The position numbers and the translations under genes were made by a program. This document shows positions 56,066-64,000 of a DNA stretch of 64,000 bases, one piece after another (within the stretch, counting starts at the first letter, position 1; each line of letters opens with the position of its first letter). The stretch spans positions 9,583 to 73,582 of the forward strand of contig JAYFQE010000017.1 of NCBI GenBank assembly GCA_034927345.1, written 5' to 3'. A model generated the notes under the pieces. It made no database searches, was not told the DNA's origin, and worked only from the letters and a program-made list of their open reading frames with translations. The stretch comes from JAYFQE01 sp034927345. Lineage in GTDB: Bacteria > Bacillota > Clostridia > Saccharofermentanales > UBA5734.

Positions 56066-57310
56066 TCAAACCGGCCGGGCCGCCTGACGCTGATGGAAAG
56101 AGAACAGCTCTTCCGTCGCCAGGGCTATTTTCGTGACACAACAATGCAAACTCATGGGATAGATATAATACGTGTCCATCAAGGTCGAAAGATCAATGCA
56201 ATCGCCCCGCAGGTCATAATTGTACTCGATGTGGCAGGAATACATGCTGGCCGGCGTTTTCTCCAGCTTAAGCAGCCCGTTTCTGACATCCAGCTTGAAT
56301 CCCTCCAGATTATGCGTCAAACGACCGCGGCCCAGGTTGATATAGCCTTTAGCGTTGGGCAAGGCATCAACGTCAACCTCGTCATTGACTTCATAAGTCC
56401 CCGCTTCAATTTGCTGCCGCACTTCAAGCCGCTGAAACTCATACCAATCCGGTATATGCTCAAATTCGGTCTCGCCGTTAACCGCTTTCAAATTGCCCAA
56501 TTCGGTTAAAGTCCATTCTTTTTTACAGTGATTGCACCAGAGCTTGTCGCCGGCGGAATCCATCTGAAACTCAGTCTTGCAGTGCGGACATTGATAGAGG
56601 ACCTTGTGCAGGCCTTTAGCATAATCCTTGCATCTGATACAGATCTTGTTTTCTATCTGCCATTTGTATTCATCGTAAACAAATGCTTTACGAATCCGGT
56701 TGTTGATTTCGTCAACCCCAAGATTACGGGTTTCTTCGGCAGTTAATATTTTCGTAAAATCGGCAGCAATCGGTATTTTACGTTTCTTTAGGTTCCAGCA
56801 AGGCGAATTCAGATAGTTACCGTGCATGTTGAGAACAGCGACAGGCACGCCGAGGATCCGAACCAATTTTCCCAACGAATCCGGCAGCACGGCTGTTGTG
56901 CCGGCGAGGGAGTAGCGGGCTTCCGGATACAAAGCCAGAATATCACCTCTTTCAATAACCCGCTTGATTTGCCTGATCAAAGTGATATCGTTGGTAAATT
57001 TACGCTTGCAAATCGCGCCGGCATTGCGCAGCAGCCATTCGCGGCCAATAAATCCGTCGATGGCGACAACATAATTGGCGCGGTGAGGAAATATGGCGGC
57101 TGTCGTCACTTTAAAATCCATAAATGACATGTGCGTACAAAGCAATAGATAAGGCGGTTTCAAATCATCAACACCATGCCGGTCAATTCTCAAATGCCGC
57201 GCCCAGATTTCCGGAAAACTGCCTGCCCAGGTTAACGGTCTCAAGTACCAGCGTTGACGAATCGGACTTTTGGTCATATCAAACTTTTCCGACAAAGAAT
57301 TACGCTTCAT
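56066..57310 (-). CDS. PlsC-type acyltransferase with zinc-ribbon-like insertion
   Basis: The protein has 414 residues. The acyltransferase HX4D motif is H60-M-S-F-M-D65. The ILALYPEARYS block near residue 125-133 corresponds to the PEG motif. The N-terminal half therefore resembles 1-acyl-glycerol-3-phosphate acyltransferases. After it come three Cys pairs: CIRC (224-227), CPHC (241-244) and CNHC (259-262), a zinc-ribbon arrangement, followed by a beta-rich C-terminal domain of ~150 residues that I cannot assign. GGGGGG precedes the ATG at a good distance. The acyl acceptor is unknown. Confidence 0.82.
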   Translation of the reverse strand: MKRNSLSEKFDMTKSPIRQRWYLRPLTWAGSFPEIWARHLRIDRHGVDDLKPPYLLLCTHMSFMDFKVTTAAIFPHRANYVVAIDGFIGREWLLRNAGAICKRKFTNDITLIRQIKRVIERGDILALYPEARYSLAGTTAVLPDSLGKLVRILGVPVAVLNMHGNYLNSPCWNLKKRKIPIAADFTKILTAEETRNLGVDEINNRIRKAFVYDEYKWQIENKICIRCKDYAKGLHKVLYQCPHCKTEFQMDSAGDKLWCNHCKKEWTLTELGNLKAVNGETEFEHIPDWYEFQRLEVRQQIEAGTYEVNDEVDVDALPNAKGYINLGRGRLTHNLEGFKLDVRNGLLKLEKTPASMYSCHIEYNYDLRGDCIDLSTLMDTYYIYPMSLHCCVTKIALATEELFSFHQRQAARPV

Positions 57311-57466
57311 GATATCCCCCCGGAATCCTGTTTTTGTACAACCGCAGTATGATATATGAACATAAACGATCTAGTATTATTATACTCACCCAGACCGGGT
57401 CATGCCAAGATGTCTTATGCAATCCTTCTATTGCTCGACTTCGCGGCCTTACGGCCTTAACTGATT

Positions 57467-57538
57467 GTCCGGTATACCTTTCTGATACTCAACCCTGCGG
57501 CCTATCGGCCTTAATTCGTATCAGAAAGGTTACCGGAC
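57467..57538. repeat. Long inverted repeat (about 21-bp arms)
   Basis: The left arm at 57467-57488 begins GTCCGGTATACC and the right arm at 57518-57538 is its complement with one extra base on the left. The 29-nt loop contains GGCCTATCGGCC. RNA from either strand would form a strong hairpin. Confidence 0.85.
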
Positions 57539-57850
57539 ACTGAAACAAGAGTTTTAGGTTATAGCCAAAACTATATTCGTTAAACTTAAAAATTCCCTCT
57601 CAACTACCCTCTATAATATCGCCTTGTTGGCAGATCAATCCGAGGAGCTCCACAGGCCGAAGGCCGCGGACACGACGAAGATTGATCTGCCGTCCAGGCC
57701 CACAGGTCGAAGACCGAGGACACGACGAAAATTGATTCATCAACCAGACCCACGACAAAGATTAATTCTTAAGACAACCCTGCGGCCTATCGGCCTTAAC
57801 TCGTATCCGGAAGGTTACTGGACACTGAAAACTATAGTTTTAGGTTATCG
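57491..57850. repeat. Two ~75-bp direct repeats flanking a second repeat pair
   Basis: Copy 1 (57491-57563) and copy 2 (57776-57848) share CCTGCGGCCTATCGGCCTTA, then nearly identical sequence through GGACACTGAAA and GTTTTAGGTTAT. Between them, CCACAGGYCGAAGRCCG and GGACACGACGAARATTGAT occur twice (about 57650-57687 and 57701-57738), with a degraded third trace near 57747-57765. CAGATCAATC (57631-57640) and GATTGATCTG (57680-57689) form another hairpin. Confidence 0.85.
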
Positions 57851-58276
57851 ATTGACGTTAAACTGACATCTAATTATTTTCTGTTAGGTCTTGATTTTAT
57901 TCTAATCGCTGTATAAATGAATAATGGTAATTGCTTCAAACACAGTTTATTTTTGTATATTTGCAATTAGTCAATATAATCAAATGTTTTTACATAAAAC
58001 TTGCTTTAACTAAAATAAATAAGCATTTAAGCCGGTTAATTTATATAAATACAAATACTTGTTCACTGTGCCAATTGTTTTATTAATATCATGAAAATTA
58101 GGGACGCATGTTTTCCGAGAGCTTGTCACTATTCTTGTTATTTAAGAGAATTCGATTATAGTATCTTGTTCAAAGAGGCACAGAAACGTATAATTTATTG
58201 TAAACGTATTCGAATAAAGAAGATCACGTCTCGATTGGTGAATTTAAGCTGGTTTTTGAGATGGCCGGAGGCTTTA

Positions 58277-60105
58277 ATGGATAAATATTCTGATTTAAAA
58301 CAATATTCTGGTCATTCCGAATTTCGGTGTGGACAGGAGCGGTTAATCGACGGCATTCTTGCAAGTCGGGATGTACTGGGCTTCATGACTACTGGTGGTG
58401 GAAAATCGCTGTGTTGTCAAGTTCCTGCATTACTTGTGCTAGGTGTCACGCTGGTGATTTCACCGCTGATCTCACTGATAAAGGATTAGGTAATTGCTAT
58501 GATGGAGACTGGTGTGGATACCACATTTATCAATATTACCTTAACCACCGAGCTGTTTCGCAACAAATATGAACATGTGTGGAAGGGTGTATACAAACTT
58601 ATTTATATTGCTCCAGAACGATTGAGCGGAAAGCGCTTCTTCGAATTGATGCGAGAGCAAAACATTTCATTGATGTCGGTGGACGAGGCTCACTATGTCT
58701 CTCAATGGGAACAGGATTTTCGACCAAGTCATCTGAAAATTGTTCAATTTTCTGACAGATTACTACTGTGGCCAGCGTTGGTTGCTTTTGCTGCTATAAC
58801 CATGGCGGAGATGCGGCGTGCTGTGGTACGATTACTGCATCTATATAATACCATCGATGTGATTACTGGTTTCGACCATCCCAATCTGTTCTTCGGCATG
58901 CAGCATCCGAGATATAAAATGGCTACACTTACCTCGCTTATTGAGCAACGCTGGAACAAAAACGGCATTGTTTACTGCACTACACATACCACTGTGGAGA
59001 GGGTGTGCAATGCGCTGAATGTTCGTGGAATCTTAGTAACTCGGTATCACACTGGTTTATCCGACAATGAACGACAACAGAATCAAAATGACTTCCAATT
59101 AAATCGTAAGATGGTCATGGTGGCTACTAATGCTTTCGGCATGGGTAATAATAAGTCCAATATTGGTTTCATTATCCACTACAATATGCCAAAAAGTTTG
59201 GAAGCGTATTATCAGGAAACAGGCAGAGCCGGAAGTGATAGCGAGGAAGCAGAGTGTAGTATGCTCTATTCTTTTGGAGATGTAACCACGGTGAAATTTT
59301 TGGTAAAAAACAATGGAGGGAATGAGGAACTTACATCGGAGGAACAATCGTTTGTCCGACAGCGAAACTACCAACGGTTAGATGTTTTAAGCGGATATTG
59401 TAAGATTAAATCCATCCTGCAAGGCTATATCCTTAATTATTTCGGCCAAACTCATTTGGATAAATATGACAACTGCAGTAATTGTCGGAGTGAGTACATC
59501 CGGATGGATATCACGATTCAAGCACAGATGATTATTTTTTGCATTAAGCGAGTTAAGAACTGCCTCAGCTACTACATTAGCGCAACATTGATAGCAAATA
59601 CGTTACGTGGCACTAGCGATCAGCGAATTCTGAAGTTAAGACTAGATATACTGTCGGCTAACGGCCGCCTTAGGACTATATCTCGGTCAGCACTACAGGC
59701 ATATATCGATTATTTGAAGACCCATGGATATGTGGCTATTAATCCATTACACTCCACACTGGAGCCTTCTAAAGGGGCGGATGATATATTGTTTCGCGAT
59801 GTAAAGGTTGCTATACCGGTAAAGGTGGAAAGCATACTGACGATCTCAACTAAGAAGGGCAAACGAAAGAACGCTACACTAGATAACAGACTGCTAGCCA
59901 CACATAAAGCCACGTGGATAAGGTTGGCTCAAGAGGAAGGTGTTCTGGCGTATATCGTTTTCTTCAACGCCAGTCTAACGGAAGCTACTAAGTGCCTCAC
60001 ACCATAGTGGAGTTTCTTGAAGTATCCAACGTAGGCAAGGTCAAGGGATCTTGCTACAGTAAAGCATTTTTGCGCGACATTTCGGAATTTGAGAGGGAGG
60101 AATGA
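58277..60105 (+). pseudogene. recQ-like helicase gene, inactivated
   Basis: From the ATG at 58277 (after GGAGG) the frame reads a RecQ helicase: FMTTGGGKSLCCQVPALL, LVISPLISLIKD, SVDEAHYVSQWEQDF, ATNAFGMG. An in-frame TAG at 58487-58489 replaces what should be a Gln codon (KDQV). The same frame continues to a stop at 60007. A one-base loss near 59994 then shifts the HRDC-like tail (HTIVEFLEVSNVGKVK), which ends at TGA 60103-60105. Motif VI reads GRAGSDS instead of GRAGRDG, so the arginine finger is lost. Two of four zinc-site Cys positions are changed. The gene is dead or decaying. Confidence 0.88.
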
Positions 60106-63100
60106 CCATGCTGAATTTAAAAGAACGGATAAAAATCGCCTATAAAAAATTAAAAGCTAGTGTTTATTTCGATAAGACGCAACTCCCTTTGCGAGACAGC
60201 ATTACAACTTATGAAGATAATACGATTGACGATAAATTAGAACGTATTGCTAAAAAATTATCCGCCACTGAGGATGAGTGGGATGCGTACAAGTCGAGAT
60301 TCATATGCTCTTTAGCAGCCTTTGTATTTCCCAAAACACTCGCTCCTATCCCACAAGATATGGTTATATTCAACAGCGACTGTACACCTATCAAGTTGGA
60401 AAAACCCCAGTATTTTATTGACCTTGATGTGGAGGGACATATTCTGAGCGTCTTATGGGTATTGTCTATCGGCATGGAATTAGATAAAAACTGCGAGGAC
60501 GGCTACGATGGGATGTATGCACATTCTTATGGTAATCGATTGAAAAAGAATCTTATAAATAATGAATCGGGGGATATTACTTATTCACCAGGATTGTTCG
60601 AACCTTATTTTTCGCAATATGAGAACTGGCGAGATTATGGACTGGAACGGGCGCGGGAACGTCTGAATGACAAACAAGATGCGTTAATTTTGACACTAGA
60701 TTTTAAAAGTTTTTATTACAGCGTCGATTTACGACAGAAAGATTTTGACGGATTCCTTGACAAATTAGAAAATCCGGAACTTTGGCAGAAACGAGTAAAT
60801 AATTTTGTGTTTGAAGTTATCTGTGTGTACTCAAACAATCTAAGAAAATATTGCGCAGGTACAGAGTTATCTCTGGGGAATCGTAACATCCTACCTATTG
60901 GTTTCTTACCATCCAACATTCTTGCTAACTGGGTACTAACGCCATTTGATGACGCTATCATTGAACGCTGGAATCCGGTGTATTACGGACGTTATGTGGA
61001 TGATGTCATTATTGTAGACAAAGTAGAGAAAAACAGTCCTTTGTATAAACGAGCACGGGAAAAAAATAGTGAACGCCGGCTAACCTCGGAAGAAATTATC
61101 AGAATGTTCTTGTTAGAACAATCTGACACATTGAGCATATCAAAAGAAGTGCATCCGGCTTTAAGTCTTGTGGAAGATATAAGCGGGGACCCCATATATC
61201 GCATTGATCCGGCAATTTTAGCAAGCCCGGAATGCGACATTCGAGTTCAAAATAGTAAGGTCAAGGTGTTCTACTTTCAATCAGGTGCTACTCAGGCATT
61301 ACTTAACTGCTTTCAAATTCAAATTGCTCAAAACGCCAGTGAATTTCGTTTGATGCCAGATTTGGATGATGTTTTGATTAGTAAAAATTATAGTGAGATA
61401 TTTCACCTAAAAAATAATGAAAGCATAAACAAATTTAGAAGTGTTGACGGTGTTGAAATAAACAAATTTGTCCTTTCAAAATTTCTTGGCAAATATCGGA
61501 AGGTCAGCGGTCTTATTAACGGCAAGGAGGAGAATGCTTTTGAAAAGGATCTGATGTTGATTTTGGACGAGCGTGCATTAATCGAAAATTATGGGACGTG
61601 GGAACGTATTTTAGAGATCCTGGTGGTGAATGACCGCTTAGACCTGTTTGAAAAACTGTCATTACGTATTTTAAATGCTCTAGCACGCTATGAAGTGCCA
61701 GATGACAAGGTATGTACTAAAGAAATATTTACAAAGGAAGGGCTTATACGTGTTCTGCATTCAGCATTATGCCGTGTTTCCGCATTAAGCTGGGGCGAGA
61801 AGACTAGAAGAGTGCTGGACCATATTTATAAAGGACTTACTAATGGATGCGGGAATATTGCATGCACAACAACTGTAATAGAGGATTTTCAAACTTCTAC
61901 TATGGCTCAGACGCGTTTTGCTTACTGTAAAACACGAATGATAAATAAATATGTTATTCCGCTTCCAATAGATTGTATTCTCTCATCATTGTCGCTAGAT
62001 AATGGGTTTTCTGCTCGGTTATATGACCTTTCAGAGACAAGGCAACTCATGGATGTGAATTGGGTAAAAAAGAAAAATGACTATAGGTACTACCCGTATA
62101 TGCTTACGCCGCAAGAATTTTCCTTTGCTCAGCTGTGTGCAGACATAAATAATAACATTACATCATTCAATCCGCAGCAGCAGATGAATGATTTAGAACA
62201 GTTATTTATTCACCGCAATTATCCGAATGTGCAGGACGATGATCGAAAGGCTTATGATCTGGATGAAGTTCAAACAATACAATTCTCGACGGGATCATTG
62301 CACTTTATGACTCGTGTTGGGAAAGCTGATGAAATTAGTATAAAAAATAAGTTTTGCGTAGCAATTGGAAACGCTGCACTGGAGGTGAGTAATTTCAAAG
62401 CAGCGCTTGATCATAAACCAAATCGCAGTTATAAGCGTTACCGTGATTTTTCGAAAATCCTCGATGCTGCAATCCAGCAGAATGTTGATCTTCTGGTTCT
62501 ACCAGAGAGTTATTTGCCTATGGAATGGCTTCCGGTGGTGTCTAGAGCATGCGCAAACAATCAGATGGCTTTGGTTACAGGCATTGAACATATTGTAGCT
62601 CCAATGGGAAAATCTGATGGCAGAAAACGCGTTTATAATTTGACGGCGACCATTCTACCATATGAGCACCAGCAGCAAAAGTTTGCTTATATAGCTTATC
62701 ACAATAAAGTCGCATATTCTCCGGAGGAAATAGTGCAAATCGAAGGACGCGGCAATACATATCAGGAGGGAAATTCGTATCAACTTTTTTGTTGGCACAA
62801 TATCTGGTTTCCAGTTTATTGCTGCTATGAACTAGCATCCATTCATGACAGAGCATTATTTCAATACTATGCAGATTTAATTGTCGCTGTGGAGTGGAAT
62901 TCTGATATTAATTATTTTAGCAGTATTGTTGAGTCTCTTTGCCGCGACCTTCACTGTTATTGCATTCAGGCCAATTCTTCTGGTTTAGGTGACAGTCGTG
63001 TATTGTGCCCTACAAAGACCGAGCAACGAGATATTATCAAAACAAAGGGCGGAAAAAATCCCTGCATTTTAGCAGCAGATATAGATATAAATGCATTGCG

Positions 63101-63245
63101 GGAATTTCAGAATTTAGAGTATAGCTTGCAAAAGGGAGACCAAGCTTTCAAACCAACACCGCCTAAATTTAACCGCACAATCTTGGAGTTTAAACGCAGT
63201 GGAACACTGTTTCAGGCCACTTGGAAAAAGAGGGAGTATAATTGA
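60102..63245 (+). CDS. Reverse transcriptase-nitrilase fusion (class 1 UG / DRT1-type antiphage RT)
   Basis: The protein has 1047 residues and is intact. The N-terminal half is a reverse transcriptase: motif A ILTLDFKSFYYSVD with Asp200, motif B GNRNILPIGFLPSNILANW, and motif C YGRYVDDVIIVD with Asp300-Asp301. The C-terminal quarter is a nitrilase-family domain with the full Glu-Lys-Cys triad: LLVLPESYLP (Glu802), AYHNKVAYSPEE (Lys869) and PVYCCYELAS (Cys908). RT-nitrilase fusions belong to the UG1/UG5/UG6 group; UG1 is DRT type 1, which protects against phage. The ATG at 60102 overlaps the ancestral recQ stop (ATGA). ATG 60108 fits the AGGGAGG site better. A terminator covers the stop. Confidence 0.9.
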   Translation: MTMLNLKERIKIAYKKLKASVYFDKTQLPLRDSITTYEDNTIDDKLERIAKKLSATEDEWDAYKSRFICSLAAFVFPKTLAPIPQDMVIFNSDCTPIKLEKPQYFIDLDVEGHILSVLWVLSIGMELDKNCEDGYDGMYAHSYGNRLKKNLINNESGDITYSPGLFEPYFSQYENWRDYGLERARERLNDKQDALILTLDFKSFYYSVDLRQKDFDGFLDKLENPELWQKRVNNFVFEVICVYSNNLRKYCAGTELSLGNRNILPIGFLPSNILANWVLTPFDDAIIERWNPVYYGRYVDDVIIVDKVEKNSPLYKRAREKNSERRLTSEEIIRMFLLEQSDTLSISKEVHPALSLVEDISGDPIYRIDPAILASPECDIRVQNSKVKVFYFQSGATQALLNCFQIQIAQNASEFRLMPDLDDVLISKNYSEIFHLKNNESINKFRSVDGVEINKFVLSKFLGKYRKVSGLINGKEENAFEKDLMLILDERALIENYGTWERILEILVVNDRLDLFEKLSLRILNALARYEVPDDKVCTKEIFTKEGLIRVLHSALCRVSALSWGEKTRRVLDHIYKGLTNGCGNIACTTTVIEDFQTSTMAQTRFAYCKTRMINKYVIPLPIDCILSSLSLDNGFSARLYDLSETRQLMDVNWVKKKNDYRYYPYMLTPQEFSFAQLCADINNNITSFNPQQQMNDLEQLFIHRNYPNVQDDDRKAYDLDEVQTIQFSTGSLHFMTRVGKADEISIKNKFCVAIGNAALEVSNFKAALDHKPNRSYKRYRDFSKILDAAIQQNVDLLVLPESYLPMEWLPVVSRACANNQMALVTGIEHIVAPMGKSDGRKRVYNLTATILPYEHQQQKFAYIAYHNKVAYSPEEIVQIEGRGNTYQEGNSYQLFCWHNIWFPVYCCYELASIHDRALFQYYADLIVAVEWNSDINYFSSIVESLCRDLHCYCIQANSSGLGDSRVLCPTKTEQRDIIKTKGGKNPCILAADIDINALREFQNLEYSLQKGDQAFKPTPPKFNRTILEFKRSGTLFQATWKKREYN

Positions 63246-63258
63246 CTCCCTCTTTTAT
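63225..63258 (+). terminator. Terminator overlapping the RT-nitrilase stop codon
   Basis: AAAGAGGGAGT, an ATAATTG loop and ACTCCCTCTTT form an 11-bp perfect stem followed by T-rich sequence. The stop codon TGA lies in the loop/right arm. With A-run and T-run on both sides it can act in both directions. Confidence 0.8.
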
Positions 63259-63351
63259 CAATATAACAATATCAATGACTCAGACAGGAAGACCACTGGA
63301 ATTGTACCTAAAGAGGATGAAATTATTACGTTTGTAGCAATAAGGTATTTT

Positions 63352-63897
63352 TCAGCCGCGCAGTTCAGCAGCAAGCGCTATGGCGCGATCGGTGATCGCG
63401 TTGCCGGCAGAGGGTTCCCAGAAGCTGCCTTCACAGAGTTGAACCGGATAGGCACAGGTGCCAAACAGTTCCGGTACCGGAATGTAACCGAACGCGCCGT
63501 TGGACAGTGTTGCGATCAGACATTTTCGGCCGGGACAGTTTTCTTTGATTTCTACACCGAATTGATGATAGAGCTCGCCCGGCAGCGCAAAAATAAGCAG
63601 TTCGCCGATAGACATGACCTGAATCGGCAGTGCGCCGCTTTTTAGCCCTTGTTGATTCATCTTCTTTTCATAATCCAGCAGCAGCTCGGACATCAAACTG
63701 CCCAGCATGGTATGGGGATCCGCTTGTTTAGCTGCCACAATGTGTTCCGCATGAGCTATTTCATCCGGAGTGGCGCGGCGGTAATCGCAGACGATCTCTT
63801 CCTTTCGGCATTGAACGCGATCGCCGGCAACAGGGGTGTGCTCCTGTTCGATGATTCGGAGATGACGTATCCTGAAATTGCGCACTTTGAAAAATAG
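63352..63897 (-). pseudogene. Ceramidase-like (neutral/alkaline non-lysosomal type) gene, 5' part lost
   Basis: About 180 residues of the C-terminal part of a ceramidase-like protein are visible: ATPDEIAHAEHIVAAKQ, LPIQVMSIGELLIFALPGEL, LIATLSNGAFGYIPVPELF, SAGNAITDRAIALAAEL. Family members in bacteria often have ~400 residues, so roughly half is missing. The loss occurs where IS256-type sequence begins at the right edge, so the insertion most likely removed or separated the N-terminal half. Confidence 0.72.
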
Positions 63898-64000
63898 AAC
63901 GACATGACTCGTTCTCGCTTGGTAAAATGTAAGAAGCGACCCAAACATTAACCGAGCAAAGGAGAACGAATCATGTCTGAGAAGATTATACAGCTTAACG
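63898..64000 (+). mobile_element. IS256-family insertion sequence, left part only
   Basis: The transposase gene starts at ATG 63973 after AAAGGAG. Only nine codons (MSEKIIQLN) fit in the window. That N-terminus, with the ribosome binding site context, is typical of IS256-family transposases in Clostridia. The element's left end lies near 63897, at the break in the ceramidase-like gene. The exact terminal repeat was not identified. Confidence 0.6.

Larger units (their letters stand above)
57311..58276. other. 966-bp non-coding region upstream of the recQ-like/RT locus
   Basis: No convincing gene lies here. The left half (57430-57850) is packed with direct and inverted repeats, described separately. 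The right half (57850-58276) is strongly A+T rich compared with the rest of the window. An open frame continuous with the recQ-like gene runs back to 58091, but it has no helicase similarity and the ribosome binding site favours 58277. Confidence 0.7.

Noticed and set aside
57430..57850. Possible CRISPR array in the repeat cluster
   Set aside because: The repeats are of different types, unequal spacing and up to ~75 bp long. There are no regular spacers and no cas genes.
58091..58276. N-terminal extension of the recQ-like gene
   Set aside because: The frame is open but has no helicase similarity. GGAGG directly before the ATG at 58277, followed by the usual RecQ start, is the better choice.
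60102..63245. Diversity-generating retroelement or group II intron reverse transcriptase
   Set aside because: There is no template/variable repeat pair, no maturase domain and no intron RNA structure. The C-terminal nitrilase triad points to the UG/DRT class instead.

Overview
The window is the replication-origin region of a Gram-positive bacterium of the Bacillota, most likely a member of the Clostridia. The evidence is the dnaA-dnaN-recF-remB-gyrB-parA-parB block, DnaA boxes of the TTATCCACA type, canonical parS sites, strong AGGAGG ribosome binding sites, and LplA/LplB/LplC/YesN-type sugar uptake genes. The chromosome is fairly G+C rich for the group. I cannot name a genus. No rRNA or tRNA gene was recognised.

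Layout. 1-10.6 kb, minus strand: dnaA, oriC, dnaN, recF, remB, gyrB, parA, parB and a PEP/pyruvate-binding (dikinase-type) gene that runs off the left edge. Two perfect parS sites lie here, one of them at the centre of a 50-bp inverted repeat. The order is unusual: no S4-domain gene lies between dnaN and recF, no gyrA follows gyrB, and no rpmH-rnpA lies next to dnaA. 10.7-15 kb, plus strand: a small membrane protein, an aldo/keto reductase, a HAD phosphatase, a glycerol-1-phosphate-dehydrogenase-like enzyme and glucosamine-6-phosphate deaminase. 15-32.4 kb: a carbohydrate-use region with an LplABC-type importer, a YesN-type membrane-bound AraC regulator, an FAD oxidoreductase, an M55 peptidase, a URO-D-family protein, a GHL6/GH42-like glycosidase, L-fucose isomerase, another AraC regulator and a Gfo/Idh/MocA dehydrogenase. 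A gutted IS3-family element sits between the regulator and the binding-protein gene.

32.4-54.4 kb: envelope and sugar metabolism. This part holds a UGM/PPOX-like flavoprotein with a GT-C-type membrane glycosyltransferase, an SDR epimerase, MsrAB, a GH172 (DUF2961) enzyme, an AEC transporter, a DHDPS/NanA-type aldolase, a second aldo/keto reductase, an AraC regulator, an unrecognised barrel enzyme with a sugar isomerase, an SGNH esterase, a PadR regulator with two paralogous MutS-like ATPases (and a third parS-like site), a zinc dehydrogenase and NagA.

54.4-64 kb: mobile and defence region. A complete-looking IS110-family recombinase gene has upstream DNA with the shape expected of a bridge RNA: two loops carrying nearly the same 16-nt motif. 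An acyltransferase with zinc-ribbon cysteines follows. Then comes A+T-richer DNA with structured repeats, a recQ-like helicase gene inactivated by an amber codon, a frameshift and lost key residues, and, overlapping the ancestral recQ stop, an intact 1047-residue reverse transcriptase fused to a nitrilase domain. That fusion has the architecture of the class 1 UG / DRT1 antiphage reverse transcriptases and is the most interesting gene here. The window ends in a ceramidase-like gene truncated by an IS256-family element whose transposase starts at the right edge.
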